NCBI GenBank assembly: GCA_024244705.1
Contig: JAAEOK010000075.1
Coordinates: 93,320-157,319, forward strand
DNA: 64,000 bases
Source of the DNA: Alphaproteobacteria bacterium
Lineage (GTDB): Bacteria > Pseudomonadota > Alphaproteobacteria > JAAEOK01
Direction: 5' to 3'
Shown here piece after piece: positions 47,735 to 56,511 of this stretch. The notes under the pieces were generated by a model, which saw only the letters and a program-made list of their open reading frames with translations, did not search any database and was not told the origin of the DNA. Position 1 is the stretch's first letter, and each line of letters begins with the position of its first letter. The translations under genes were made by a program, and so were the position numbers.

Positions 47735-47846
47735 CGCCTACCGTCCAACCACGTTTCGACGTCCGCAGGTATTGAACACGAACTTGATTAAGAAACCATT
47801 TGCTGCCGCGAAGTGCCGCGTAGCAGGGCTGACGGCCGATCGGGAG

Positions 47847-47863
47847 GGGAGTGTCAGAGTAAG
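47847..47863 (+). repeat. Left inverted repeat of the IS6-type element
   Basis: 17 bp beginning GGGAGTGTCAGAG. It pairs with the right repeat at 48636-48652 and lies 41 bases before the transposase start. Confidence 0.65.
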
Positions 47864-47903
47864 ACTGCTTGAGGCGGGGACGGGCGGTCCGTAGCTTGGG
47901 CGG

Positions 47904-48599
47904 ATGAAGAACCCCTTCCGCTATTTCAACAGGTCGCCGCAGGTGATCCGCCTCGCGGTGATGATGTACATCCGCTATCCGTTGTCGCTACGCCAGGTCG
48001 AAGACCTGCTGTTCGAGCGTGGTATCGACGTTTGTCACGAGACGGTGCGGTTTTGGTGGAACCGATTCGGTCCAATACTTGGCGCCGAGATCAGAAAGCG
48101 GCGCGTCGGACATCGGTGCTTTTCGCATTGGCGGTGGCACCTCGACGAAATCTTCCTGCGGATCAATGGCGAGACCCACTGCCTGTGGCGGGCCGTTGAT
48201 CAGGAAGGCGAAGTGCTCGAGGTTTTTGCGACGAAGCGACGGGATCGCAAGGCTGCGCTTACGTTTCTGAAGCGCGCAATGAAACGCTACGGTCGACCCC
48301 AGTCGATCGTGACGGATCGTCTTCTGTCATATCGCTCAGCGATGAGGATCATCGGCGTTGCTGCCGATCAGACCTGTGGTCGGTGGCTCAACGACCGCGC
48401 GGAAAACTCCCACCGGCCGATGCGACGACGAGAGGGAGCGATGGCCAAGTTCCGGGACATCAAGACCCTGCAGAAGTTTGCCTCCGCTCACGCCTCGATC
48501 CACAATCACTTCAATCTCGACCGTCACCTCAACCGCCGCGATATTTTCAAGAAGAACCGCTCCGCTGCGCTGGCCGAATGGCGTCTGCTGGCGGCCTGA
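47904..48599 (+). CDS. IS6-family transposase
   Basis: DDE transposase of 231 residues. Catalytic residues are visible: Asp in WHLDEIFLRING, Asp in SIVTDRLLSYRSAM and Glu in NDRAENSHRPMRRRE. The N-terminal HTH region is YPLSLRQVEDLLFERGIDVCHETVRFW-like, as expected. The length is normal and the frame intact, so the element may still be active. Confidence 0.93.
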   Translation: MKNPFRYFNRSPQVIRLAVMMYIRYPLSLRQVEDLLFERGIDVCHETVRFWWNRFGPILGAEIRKRRVGHRCFSHWRWHLDEIFLRINGETHCLWRAVDQEGEVLEVFATKRRDRKAALTFLKRAMKRYGRPQSIVTDRLLSYRSAMRIIGVAADQTCGRWLNDRAENSHRPMRRREGAMAKFRDIKTLQKFASAHASIHNHFNLDRHLNRRDIFKKNRSAALAEWRLLAA

Positions 48600-48635
48600 G
48601 CGCCTCGGACCGGCACCCTTTGCGGGCCGGTTCAG

Positions 48636-48652
48636 GTTTGTCTGACAGTGCC
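48636..48652 (-). repeat. Right inverted repeat of the IS6-type element
   Basis: 17 bp ending in the element's right edge, the complement of GGCACTGTCAGACAAAC. The broken gene of the neighbouring operon begins immediately outside. Confidence 0.65.
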
Positions 48653-48786
48653 GACCAGCCGGCGGTGACGCAGCCGTCCTTCCACAACACCGTCGCGACG
48701 ACGGCCTCGATCTCGTCGATGTTTTCCAGCCCACTTTCGAGAATCTCCGCCAGCGTGGTCCGGTACAGGCTTTCCACTTTGGCCAC
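48653..48786 (-). pseudogene. 5' fragment of an operon gene truncated by the IS6 element
   Basis: A GTG start at 48786 with an excellent AAGGAG box encodes MAKVESLYRTTLAEILESGL and continues NIDEIEAVVATVLWKDGCVTAG for a total of about 45 native residues before the reading frame enters the insertion sequence. It starts 20 bases after the protoporphyrinogen-oxidase-like gene, so it was the last gene of that operon. The rest of the gene is not found on the far side of the element, which implies deletion or rearrangement. Family not recognised. Confidence 0.7.
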
Positions 48787-48805
48787 AATTTCTCCTTGTG
48801 TCGTG

Positions 48806-50200
48806 CTAGGTCGCGTTCCGCCGGACGACCGCAGGAACGTCATCCCTGGTTGCGCCGAGATAGGCGCCGACGTTGGCGGCGGTCTCTCGGGCGGTCGTCA
48901 AGCAGGCGGCGACCGACGGCCCGGCCAAGTAGTTTCCGGTGACGAACAGACCTGGCCGGCGTTGGCAGACGGCGTTTAGGTCCTTAACCAGGGCGCCATG
49001 GCCGAGGCGGTATTGAGGAATCCCGACCGGCCAGTGGCGGACGCGGGCGACGGTCGGATCACCGCGGGCGCCGATCAAATCGCGGAACTCGGCACGCGCC
49101 AGAGCGATCAGGTCGGCGGCCGGCAGCCGCGCCAGGTCGGGTGCGCGGGCGCCGCCGATATAGCCGACGACGGCGACATGACCGGCCGGCGCGCGGCCGG
49201 GGAACATGGTCGACGGGAACTGGGCGCCGAGCAGGTCGCGGCCTTCGATTTCGGGGATGAGGAAGCCGAGGCCATCGAGGGGGTGGTCGACCTGGCGGCG
49301 GGCATAGCCGAGGAAGACAACGGCTAGCGGTGGCGCCTGGATCCGGCCCGCGGCGTTGGCCGCCACCGGGTCCGCGGGGAACAGTAATTGCGCCGCGACA
49401 TGGGGCTGGGTGGCGATGACGACCGCGTCGGCGTCGAGCGCCCCGGCAGCGCCCGCCTCGACCCGGAACTCGCGGCCGCGGGGAATGATCCGCCGCACCG
49501 TGACCCCGGTCCGCACCGCCGCGCCGAGACGGCCAGCGAGTGCGTCGGGCAGGGACGCCATCCCGCCTCGCCAGGAGAACAGGCGGCTCCCGGGCATGGT
49601 GCCGCCCTGACGGCGGCGGCTGAACACGGCGCGCGAGATCGATCCGTAGTCGCGTTCGAGCGCGACCAGCTTCGGGAACACCGTGGATACCGAAAGCTCG
49701 GCCGCCCGTCCGGTATAGAGCCCGCCGACCAGGGGATCGATGACCCGGCGAGCGAATTCGCCACCGAAGCGCCGGGTGCAGAAGGCCATCACCGATTCTT
49801 CCGGCCCGCCGCGTCGGGCCGGAATGGCGAATTCCGCCATCACGCGCAATCGTGCGGCGGCGGAGAGGTAGCCGGAGGTCAGGAAACCGAAGGGTCCGGT
49901 GGCGATCCCATGGAGCCTGCCGCGGCCGACGAGATAACGCCGCTGCACGCCCGCGCCGAAGTCGCAACGGGCGCCGTCAAGCTCGAGCTCCGCCGAGAAA
50001 TCGGCGCCGGCGGGCAAGGCGGCGTTCATCGTGCTCGGCCCGTGTTCGATCAGGAACCCGCCGACGCGCTCGGAGACGGCGTTGCCGCCGGCCGCGTGCT
50101 GGCGTTCGAGGACGACCACACTGTGGCCCCGGCGCTCGAGGTCATAGGCGGTGGCCAACCCGGAGACGCCGCCGCCGATGATGACCACCTTTGCCGTCAT
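48806..50200 (-). CDS. FAD-dependent protoporphyrinogen oxidase-like protein (HemY/HemG type)
   Basis: Flavoprotein of 464 residues with the dinucleotide motif VVIIGGGVSGLATAYDLERR at the N-terminus, the second conserved block GGNAVSERVGGFLIEHGPST, and a C-terminal FAD motif (PGLFVTGNYLAGPSVAACL). The pattern is that of oxygen- or quinone-dependent protoporphyrinogen oxidase and related coproporphyrinogen or phytoene oxidoreductases. It overlaps the preceding radical SAM gene by ATGA. In an operon full of cytochromes, a role in heme or modified-heme synthesis is likely, but the exact step is not shown by sequence. Confidence 0.78.
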   Translation of the reverse strand: MTAKVVIIGGGVSGLATAYDLERRGHSVVVLERQHAAGGNAVSERVGGFLIEHGPSTMNAALPAGADFSAELELDGARCDFGAGVQRRYLVGRGRLHGIATGPFGFLTSGYLSAAARLRVMAEFAIPARRGGPEESVMAFCTRRFGGEFARRVIDPLVGGLYTGRAAELSVSTVFPKLVALERDYGSISRAVFSRRRQGGTMPGSRLFSWRGGMASLPDALAGRLGAAVRTGVTVRRIIPRGREFRVEAGAAGALDADAVVIATQPHVAAQLLFPADPVAANAAGRIQAPPLAVVFLGYARRQVDHPLDGLGFLIPEIEGRDLLGAQFPSTMFPGRAPAGHVAVVGYIGGARAPDLARLPAADLIALARAEFRDLIGARGDPTVARVRHWPVGIPQYRLGHGALVKDLNAVCQRRPGLFVTGNYLAGPSVAACLTTARETAANVGAYLGATRDDVPAVVRRNAT

Positions 50201-51474
50201 CGCTCGCCCCCTCCGCCCATTGCGGCGGGTGGGAAGGAGCCCCCGGCGAAGCGGCGCCGCGCCAGTTCCGCCATCACCTCCCCGGTAACCTCGTTGCCGT
50301 GGTTGGCGCGGACATGGTCCTCTGCCTTCTGGCGTACGAAGCGGCGAACGAAGGGCGGCGCCCGGGCGAGCCACGCCTCGGCCTCGGGCGTCCACGGCAG
50401 CGAGCCGGCGACCGCGTTCAGGGGCTCGATCACCGCGCCGCCGCCGGGGCGGTAGCCGCAAAGGAAGTCCTCGCCCATCAGATTGCCGTCGCGGGCCAGC
50501 GGCCGGGCGCGGCAACCGCCGCAGACCTTGGCGTATTCGCAGGCCCCACAGCGGCCCTCCAGGACCGGCGCGCGCAGGGCCTGAAACTGAGGCGCGTCGC
50601 GCCAGATCACAGCGAAGTCGGTCTCGCGCACGGAGCCGACCTCCTCTTCTATATAAGGACATGCGGTGATCCCGCCTTCCGGCGTGACCCGGCAATAGCG
50701 GGTCCCGGCCAGACAGCCGCCGGCCTCGTAACCGTGGGCCGCGGTTATCGGCCAGGTCGGGTCGAGCTCCCAGGCCATGCGCTTGAAGTGGGGCGCGCAT
50801 TTGGCGCGCACCATCAGGCCCTCCTCGTCGCGCGCGATCTCGGTGATGCGGCGCAGCACCCGGTCGTGGGTGTCGACGGAGACGTTGGTCGCCTCCTGGC
50901 CGCGTCCAGTGCAGACGAGGAAAAAGACGTTGAGGACGAAGGCGCCGGAATCGCGGGCGAACGCGACCATGTCGTCGAGCTCGTCGGCGTTGTCGTCGTT
51001 GACCGAGAAATGGATCTGGAAGCGCAGGCCGTTGCGCCGGCAGGCGTCGATCGCCGCCATCGCCCGCGCCCACGACCCTGGCCGGCCGCGGAAGGCGTCG
51101 TGATGATCGGGGTCGAGGGAATCGACGCTGATCCCGACGCCCTGCAACCCGGCCGCGCGCAACTCCTGGGCGCGCGCGTCGTCGAGTAGCATGCCGTTGG
51201 TGCCGACCACCGCCATCAGGCCGAGGTCGGCGGCATGGGCGACGAGCGCGGTCAGGTCGCGGCGCAACATCGGCTCGCCGCCGGTGAACACGACCATCGT
51301 CTCGTCGCTGAGCGCGGCGATGTCGCCGAGCAGCGAGCGGACCTCGTCGGTGCTCAGCTCGGCGCTGCCGCCGTCGGTGCGGGTGCCGGCGTCGAGGTAG
51401 CAATGGGCGCAGCGCAGGTTGCACCGTCGGGTCAGGTTGAGAGCAACCAGGAAGGGGGGCGCCGGGTCGGTCAT
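50197..51474 (-). CDS. Radical SAM/SPASM-type enzyme with C-terminal PCP_red domain (NirJ/AhbD-like)
   Basis: Protein of 425 residues. The radical SAM cluster site is CNLRCAHC (C18, C22, C25), with GGEP-containing VVFTGGEPML. Auxiliary cluster cysteines occur late: CLAGTRYC, ACPY, CGACEYAKVCGGC and FLCGYRP. The C-terminus (about 370-420; LPWTPEAEAWLARAPPFVRR) is a PCP_red-type domain otherwise known from protochlorophyllide reductase subunits. NirJ and AhbD relatives modify heme precursors (heme d1, or siroheme-derived heme). The overlap with the HemY-like gene supports a tetrapyrrole role. The start was placed where ATG precedes the conserved fold; 8 bases separate it from the gene before. 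Confidence 0.82.
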   Translation of the reverse strand: MTDPAPPFLVALNLTRRCNLRCAHCYLDAGTRTDGGSAELSTDEVRSLLGDIAALSDETMVVFTGGEPMLRRDLTALVAHAADLGLMAVVGTNGMLLDDARAQELRAAGLQGVGISVDSLDPDHHDAFRGRPGSWARAMAAIDACRRNGLRFQIHFSVNDDNADELDDMVAFARDSGAFVLNVFFLVCTGRGQEATNVSVDTHDRVLRRITEIARDEEGLMVRAKCAPHFKRMAWELDPTWPITAAHGYEAGGCLAGTRYCRVTPEGGITACPYIEEEVGSVRETDFAVIWRDAPQFQALRAPVLEGRCGACEYAKVCGGCRARPLARDGNLMGEDFLCGYRPGGGAVIEPLNAVAGSLPWTPEAEAWLARAPPFVRRFVRQKAEDHVRANHGNEVTGEVMAELARRRFAGGSFPPAAMGGGGER

Positions 51475-51482
51475 GGCGGGCC

Positions 51483-53141
51483 TCACTCCGCCTTCTCTTC
51501 GGTGCCCGATCCGCCGCCCGGCGGCACCGGGCACATTGCCTTGCGCATCTCGGCGATGCCCGCCTCGGCGAGGTCGAGGGCGACCTCGCCGAGCTCGCGT
51601 TCGCGGGCCATGTCCTCGATCTCGGCCCTGACCGTTCCGCGCACGATCTCCGGCACCCGGGCGAGCCGGGCCAGCGCCGCCGCGCTCCACGTCGGCGCGT
51701 CGCCGTCGGCGGCGTCGAGGAACGGCCGCACATGCTTGGCCAGGACCTCGGGCGCGCGCTCGCGGCGTGCCCGCTTGACGGCGCGCAGCCGAATGTTATC
51801 GGCGACGCTCGAGTCGGGCACCGTCGCCAACAGCTTCGCTGCCGCCGCGCTCAGATCCAGGGTGCGGCCCGGGTCGGCCGCGCCGCCGCCCCCCCCCGGC
51901 ATCATCCGGGCCGTCACTTCATCGACGATATCCGAGGTGATGAAGGTATGGCCCTTGGCCTGGGCGTGGCGTAGGACCATCTTCCGCGCCATGTCGCGGA
52001 CGAATTCCGGCGCCCGATTGATCTTGGCCTCGGCCTCGACGCTCCACGACGTCGTCTCCTCGGCAATGACATCAAGGGGCGGCGTGTAGGTCGTCTGCGT
52101 CAGCCAGACATGGCAGGGCGCCAGCCGGAGCAGGTTCTCCGCATTGCCGCCGATGTCGAGTGCATCGTCGGCATGGACCCCGGTCTTGCCGAGGACGAGC
52201 AGACTGGCGCCCACTGTCTCGACGTAATCGCGCACCGCCCGATAGGGCTTGCCGTCGAGCAGCTTGGTTGTGATCTCGACGTTGAGGCCGACGGCGATGG
52301 TCGTCGAGACATCGAGGTGCGACTGGTAGATCTTGGCGATGCCGTCGTCGATCAGTTCCTCGTGGAGCGCCTCCTGCTCCTTGAAGCGGAACACCTTGCC
52401 CGCCTCCTCGCTGAGCACGGCGGCGATCTTGTTGAAGGCGACGTAGTGGTAATAGGGGTCGTAGGCGGCGACCGCATGGACCTCGGCGCCGACCCGGGCG
52501 GCGATGTCGAGGGCCGTCATCAGCGCGCCGTAGGACTGCGGCGAGCCGTCGATGCCGACGACGACCGGCCCGTCGCCGATCGCCCTTTCCGGGTCGCGGA
52601 CAACCAAGGAGTCGATCGGGCAGCGCCGAACCACCCGCTCGCAGACGGTCCCGACGAAGCCGCCCGGCACGGCGCCGAGGCCGACCGCGCCGAGGGCGAG
52701 GACGTCGAAGTCGCCGCTTCGCGCCGCCTCGACGATCCGGCGGTAGTTCTTGCCCTCCGGGCTGAGGCGGCGGAACGCCACCCCGGCGACGTCGCAGACC
52801 GCCCGACCGACGTCGTGGTAGCTGTCGCTGACAATGCCGAGGCCGCGCGTAATGAGATCGTCGTGGACCTCGCGCTGGTAGCCCATCTCCTCTTCCTCGC
52901 GGTAGCGCTCGGGCAGGCCGCCCTCCATCATCTTGAAGCGGCGGTCGTGGAGCATCGCCGCATAGGCATGGATGCCGGTGATCTCGCCGTCCACTGTCTT
53001 GGTCAGGCGGACCGCCTCCGCGAGCGCCCGGTTGGCGTGATCGGAGGCGTCGAGGGCGACCAGAATGCGCGCCAGCGAGACCGGCGCTGTGTCGACACTG
53101 TCGTCGGCCGCCGCCGCCGAAATCGCGGGTGATGAGGTCAT
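51483..53141 (-). CDS. Tandem universal-stress protein with C-terminal PCP_red-like domains
   Basis: Protein of 552 residues with two Usp domains (about 22-182, VSLARILVALDASDHANRAL; about 192-360, DGPVVVGIDGSPQSYGALMT). Then come a PCP_red-like domain (about 375-425; WSVEAEAKINRAPEFVRDMA) and a second, related segment near 485-540 (PTWSAAALARLARVPEIVRG). The Usp nucleotide loop is partly kept (LALGAVGLGAVPGGFVGTV). It shares the PCP_red domain with the next gene, a radical SAM enzyme, which suggests docking of both on the same partner. ATGA overlap with the upstream membrane gene. Confidence 0.82.
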   Translation of the reverse strand: MTSSPAISAAAADDSVDTAPVSLARILVALDASDHANRALAEAVRLTKTVDGEITGIHAYAAMLHDRRFKMMEGGLPERYREEEEMGYQREVHDDLITRGLGIVSDSYHDVGRAVCDVAGVAFRRLSPEGKNYRRIVEAARSGDFDVLALGAVGLGAVPGGFVGTVCERVVRRCPIDSLVVRDPERAIGDGPVVVGIDGSPQSYGALMTALDIAARVGAEVHAVAAYDPYYHYVAFNKIAAVLSEEAGKVFRFKEQEALHEELIDDGIAKIYQSHLDVSTTIAVGLNVEITTKLLDGKPYRAVRDYVETVGASLLVLGKTGVHADDALDIGGNAENLLRLAPCHVWLTQTTYTPPLDVIAEETTSWSVEAEAKINRAPEFVRDMARKMVLRHAQAKGHTFITSDIVDEVTARMMPGGGGGAADPGRTLDLSAAAAKLLATVPDSSVADNIRLRAVKRARRERAPEVLAKHVRPFLDAADGDAPTWSAAALARLARVPEIVRGTVRAEIEDMARERELGEVALDLAEAGIAEMRKAMCPVPPGGGSGTEEKAE

Positions 53142-53365
53142 GACAGGCTTCTCTGTTGGTGATCGGGGCGCCGCCGCGGTCCGCCTTCGCGGCGGATGGC
53201 ACCGAGGGCGTAGAACAGCACGCCGGCGCCAAACAGGAAGATGTAAAAGGAATCGACGGCGAGACCGGCGCGCCAGGACAGCATGAAGTCGAGCGCGCTG
53301 AGGAACAGCAGGACGACGCCGAACAGCCGCAATATGGCGCCCCGCTCCGGTCCCGGTGCACTCAT
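53138..53365 (-). CDS. Small two-helix membrane protein of the cytochrome operon
   Basis: Protein of 75 residues with two hydrophobic helices (ILRLFGVVLLFLSALDFML and FYIFLFGAGVLFYALGAI) and a basic tail. A clear AAGGAG box precedes the ATG. It overlaps the preceding gene by 4 bases and the next by 4 bases (ATGA at each end), so it is firmly part of the operon. No family recognised. It may be a subunit of the membrane complex. Confidence 0.75.
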   Translation of the reverse strand: MSAPGPERGAILRLFGVVLLFLSALDFMLSWRAGLAVDSFYIFLFGAGVLFYALGAIRREGGPRRRPDHQQRSLS

Positions 53366-54900
53366 GATCCGCTCCTTTTCGCCGCGCCGCGCGCCCACAG
53401 GATTAGGGCGCCCAGGATCAGCAGGGCGACGACGATGGCGGCGATGATCGGCCGCGACCCGGCGGCCGGCGCCAGCAGCAGCCAGTACCAAGTGGTCATC
53501 GTGTGCTTGGTCGCAGTCTCACCATTGCTGCCGTCCCAATTGAAGAACGCGATCGGGATGAAGCGGCCCTCGGAGAACTGCAGATCGTCGCCGATCGCGT
53601 CGGTGGTCAGCGGACGGGTCATCGCGACCCGCCAGGTGCCGTCCCGGTAGCTGCCCGTGGCGGTCAACCCGCTGGCGGAGGCGTCCCGTTCGCGCCGGTC
53701 GTTGATGCCACGGGCATCGGCCAGGGTGACGCCCTCGGACGTGTCCGTCGTGCCGCTGCTCCATTGCCACAGGTTCACCGGCCGGGTGGCATCACCCATC
53801 AGGAAGTAGGGCTTCTCCATGCCCTGCGGAACGGTCACGGGAAATTGGATGGCGACCGCGTCCTCGCCCATCCCATCCTCCGCGATTGCCTCCGCCTTGG
53901 CGTCGCCGGGGATGCTCTGGGTCCGGTCGTCCCACTCGACGAGCAGCGCGATCGCGGTGTCGTCGTAAAGCGCGCGCACGGTAATCGAGTCGTTGGCCGG
54001 GGTGAAGAAGCGTTCGCCGGCGACGATCTGCGGCACCAGGAAGAAAGTCGCTGGCGGTCCCTCGGTCCAGGCCGGATCGTCGGGCGATGACGGCAGGCCG
54101 CCATCGACCTTGGCCGCCTTGATGACCGTGTTGTCGGCCCGCACCACCCGCTCGGAATCGGCCAGCGAGGCGACGTAGTTGGCGACATGCCAGCGCTCCT
54201 CGATGCTCAGCTTCTTCTTGCTCTTGGGGTCGGCGAAGGACGGCATTTGGGTGCTTGGGATGCCGACCGAGATGCGGGTGAAGATGTCTTTGGGCGCGTT
54301 GCTGGTGCGGAAGGTCCAGCCCTTGGTCAGGTTTCGCGGCCAGGTCCGCGCGCCGTTGTCGTCCTTCAGCCGCTTGACCGCGTCGCCCTTGCCGTCGCGG
54401 CCGTGGCATTCGCTGCAGCGGTCGCTGGCGAGGAACAGGTCGCGGCCCTTGGCGATGCTGTCGGGCGAGGATTCGATCATCGTCCCATAATCGACCTGGG
54501 CGCTCGGCTGCTCCTCCTCTAGCCCGGCAAAGGTCTTGATGTAGGCGATCACGTCCCACATCTCCTGCTCCGACAGGATGTCGCCCCAGCCCGGCATGGC
54601 GGTCCCGTTCATGCCGTCGCGGACCATCCGCATGAGATCGTCGTCGTTGGGTACGAAGTCTTCGAAAGCGGTGCTCCTGAACTTGTAGTCCCCGCTGGTG
54701 AAGTCCCTCGGCGGCGGGTTCAGGCGCTCCTCCGCCGGGCTCAGGCCGTCGCCGTCCTCGCCGTGGCACTGCAGGCAGCGGGCGGCGTAGATCTCCTCCC
54801 CCCGATCCGCGTCGCCCGGTGTTGCCGCCGCTGGCGCGGCCACCATCAGCACGGCGGCGAGCACCGCCGGAAATCCACCCAGACGGGTCGGCGCGGCCAT
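53362..54900 (-). CDS. Fusion of two cytochrome c domains and an ethylbenzene-dehydrogenase-like heme-b domain
   Basis: Protein of 512 residues, exported by a signal peptide ending near APAAA. The first c-heme is at CLQCH (C42, C45, H46) with Met in GTAMPGW, the second at CSECH (C162, C165, H166) with Met in STQMPSF. From about 260 to 465 it resembles the gamma subunit of ethylbenzene/DMSO-reductase-family enzymes (PDDPAWTEG, ITVRALYDDTAIALLVEWDD, VAIQFPV), a domain that binds one heme b. A C-terminal membrane helix (IIAAIVVALLILGALILWA) anchors it on the periplasmic side. It would carry three hemes and could move electrons between c-cytochromes and the membrane. Confidence 0.87.
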   Translation of the reverse strand: MAAPTRLGGFPAVLAAVLMVAAPAAATPGDADRGEEIYAARCLQCHGEDGDGLSPAEERLNPPPRDFTSGDYKFRSTAFEDFVPNDDDLMRMVRDGMNGTAMPGWGDILSEQEMWDVIAYIKTFAGLEEEQPSAQVDYGTMIESSPDSIAKGRDLFLASDRCSECHGRDGKGDAVKRLKDDNGARTWPRNLTKGWTFRTSNAPKDIFTRISVGIPSTQMPSFADPKSKKKLSIEERWHVANYVASLADSERVVRADNTVIKAAKVDGGLPSSPDDPAWTEGPPATFFLVPQIVAGERFFTPANDSITVRALYDDTAIALLVEWDDRTQSIPGDAKAEAIAEDGMGEDAVAIQFPVTVPQGMEKPYFLMGDATRPVNLWQWSSGTTDTSEGVTLADARGINDRRERDASASGLTATGSYRDGTWRVAMTRPLTTDAIGDDLQFSEGRFIPIAFFNWDGSNGETATKHTMTTWYWLLLAPAAGSRPIIAAIVVALLILGALILWARGAAKRSGS

Positions 54901-55670
54901 CACCCGTGCTCCCACGACCGCGGCCGGTGGCCGGTATAGTCGTAGAGGAACAGGATCACTTTCCAGATCTCGTCCTCGGTCAGGAAGTCCTGCCATACCG
55001 GCATCGACGAAATCCACGGCGCGGCTTCCTTGGGCAGGCCGGGCCCGCCGGTGGCGATGCGCCAGAACAGGTAGGACTCCTGCAACTGGGCGATGGTGCC
55101 GACGTCCTGGAAATCGAGCGGCGTCGGGTTGAGGCCGGCGGCGTAAGGTCCCCTGCCGTCGAGCTTGTCGCCGTGACAGTACTGGCAATTGCGGATGTAG
55201 ATTTCGGCGCCTTCGACGACCATTTCGGCGAAGCCTTCCGGGTCGTCCTTTTCGAGCGTGCGGAAGGGGTTCTCGACTTCCAGCAGGTTGACCCGGCGGC
55301 CGAAGATCTTGGCCGTCGTCGGCGGCGCCGGGTGGATCGAGCGCAGCTCCACCGGCGCGTCGAAGCTGGGCTGCATCTGTACGAAGGTGGCGGCCCCGGC
55401 GGCCAGCGGCACGACGGTGAAGACCAGGTTGCGCAGCCAGCGCCGCGACGGGTCCTCGACCAGCGCCTTGATCGGCGCCACCAACTCGCGGGTCCGTTCG
55501 TCGTCGTAGGTGAAGGTCATGAAGACGCCGGCGGCGACGAAGAACATGTACATCGTCAGCAGGCTCGACGGAATGACCTGACCGAGGACGACATCGAACC
55601 CGACGATGAAGCCGAGATAGACCCCGACCATAACCAGGACAGCTTGGAGCAGGCGTGGAATTCTCATCAC
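54900..55670 (-). CDS. Membrane-anchored monoheme cytochrome c
   Basis: Protein of 256 residues with three hydrophobic helices in the first 100 residues (AVLVMVGVYLGFIVGFDVVL, LLTMYMFFVAAGVFMTF, LVFTVVPLAAGAATFV) and a periplasmic class I cytochrome c domain with CQYCH (C162, C165, H166) and Met in SSMPVWQD. The stop and the next start overlap (TGATG). The membrane part is unusual for a simple cytochrome and suggests a subunit of a complex. Confidence 0.85.
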   Translation of the reverse strand: MMRIPRLLQAVLVMVGVYLGFIVGFDVVLGQVIPSSLLTMYMFFVAAGVFMTFTYDDERTRELVAPIKALVEDPSRRWLRNLVFTVVPLAAGAATFVQMQPSFDAPVELRSIHPAPPTTAKIFGRRVNLLEVENPFRTLEKDDPEGFAEMVVEGAEIYIRNCQYCHGDKLDGRGPYAAGLNPTPLDFQDVGTIAQLQESYLFWRIATGGPGLPKEAAPWISSMPVWQDFLTEDEIWKVILFLYDYTGHRPRSWEHG

Positions 55671-55677
55671 CGCGTCC

Positions 55678-56505
55678 TCACTTCAACCCGCCCAGGAAGT
55701 CGACCAGGACCTCCAGTTCCTTGGCGTAGAGCTGCTCGCCCATGTCGGCGGGCATCATCTCGGCCTCGAAACCCTCGGCGATGTCGGCGTCGGGGTCGAG
55801 GATGGCGCGGCGTAGATAGGGCCGCTCGCGCCGCCCGCCAATCCCAGTGAGGTCGGGGCCGAGGTCGCCACCCTCGCCGTCGATCATGTGGCAGGCGTCG
55901 CAGGCAAATTCGGCGATCAGCGCGCGCGGGTCGTCGATGACGGCGCGCGGCTCGGCTTCCACCGTCGTCGCCGCAACCTCCTCTTCGGCGGGCTCCTCGG
56001 CGCCGCTCGGGATCTCGACCGTGATCTCGGCGCCGCCGAGATCCTGGAGATAGGCGATCACCGCCGTGATCTCGGCCTCGTTTAGGCGAATCGAGCCGGC
56101 CGATACGTCGGGCATCGGGCTCTCGCGGTCGTCGGTCCCCTTCTTGCCGAACCCGGCGACGACGTAGGCCGAGGGCGCGACCAACGATTCCAGCAGATAG
56201 CCCTCGACATCATCGGCCTCGCCCGCGTAGCGGGTATCAGCCAGGCGTTCGGCAGCAACCGCGGCGGCGCTGTCGAGCATCGGCGCCCGGCCGAGCGCAT
56301 TGTGGCAAAGCGTGCAGGTTCCCTTGCCAACGAAGATACGCTCGCCGAGGGCGGCGAACTGATCCATCGTCATCGCCTCGAGGTCGATCTCCTCATCCAC
56401 GGGCGGCGGTGCGGGTTCGATCTGCGGGATGCCGAAATTGGAATAGGCCGCGAAGAAGGCGATCATCAGCAGCGCGAAGACGATGACCAGCAGGAAAGAG
56501 CGCAT
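55678..56505 (-). CDS. Membrane-anchored diheme cytochrome c
   Basis: Protein of 275 residues with an N-terminal anchor (LLVIVFALLMIAFFAAY), a Pro/acidic linker and two cytochrome c domains: CTLCH (C64, C67, H68) and CDACH (C202, C205, H206). They are joined by an acidic Glu/Ala-rich stretch (about 165-190). Candidate axial Met residues lie in ESPMPDVSA and AEMMPADMG. It starts 6 bases after the bd-like gene. Confidence 0.87.
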   Translation of the reverse strand: MRSFLLVIVFALLMIAFFAAYSNFGIPQIEPAPPPVDEEIDLEAMTMDQFAALGERIFVGKGTCTLCHNALGRAPMLDSAAAVAAERLADTRYAGEADDVEGYLLESLVAPSAYVVAGFGKKGTDDRESPMPDVSAGSIRLNEAEITAVIAYLQDLGGAEITVEIPSGAEEPAEEEVAATTVEAEPRAVIDDPRALIAEFACDACHMIDGEGGDLGPDLTGIGGRRERPYLRRAILDPDADIAEGFEAEMMPADMGEQLYAKELEVLVDFLGGLK

Positions 56506-56511
56506 CGCCGC

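Larger units (their letters stand above)
47847..48652 (+). mobile_element. IS6-family insertion sequence
   Basis: About 806 bp, bounded by imperfect inverted repeats: GGGAGTGTCAGAGTAAG at 47847-47863 and, read inward on the other strand, GGCACTGTCAGACAAAC at 48652-48636 (12 of 17 positions agree by eye, sharing TGTCAGA). Size, one transposase and short repeats fit the IS6 family. The flanking 8-mers (ATCGGGAG and GACCAGCC) differ, so no target-site duplication is visible. The right end cuts the next gene. Confidence 0.8.

Noticed and set aside
47839-48660. 8-bp target-site duplication around the IS6 element
   Set aside because: The flanking octamers ATCGGGAG and GACCAGCC do not match.
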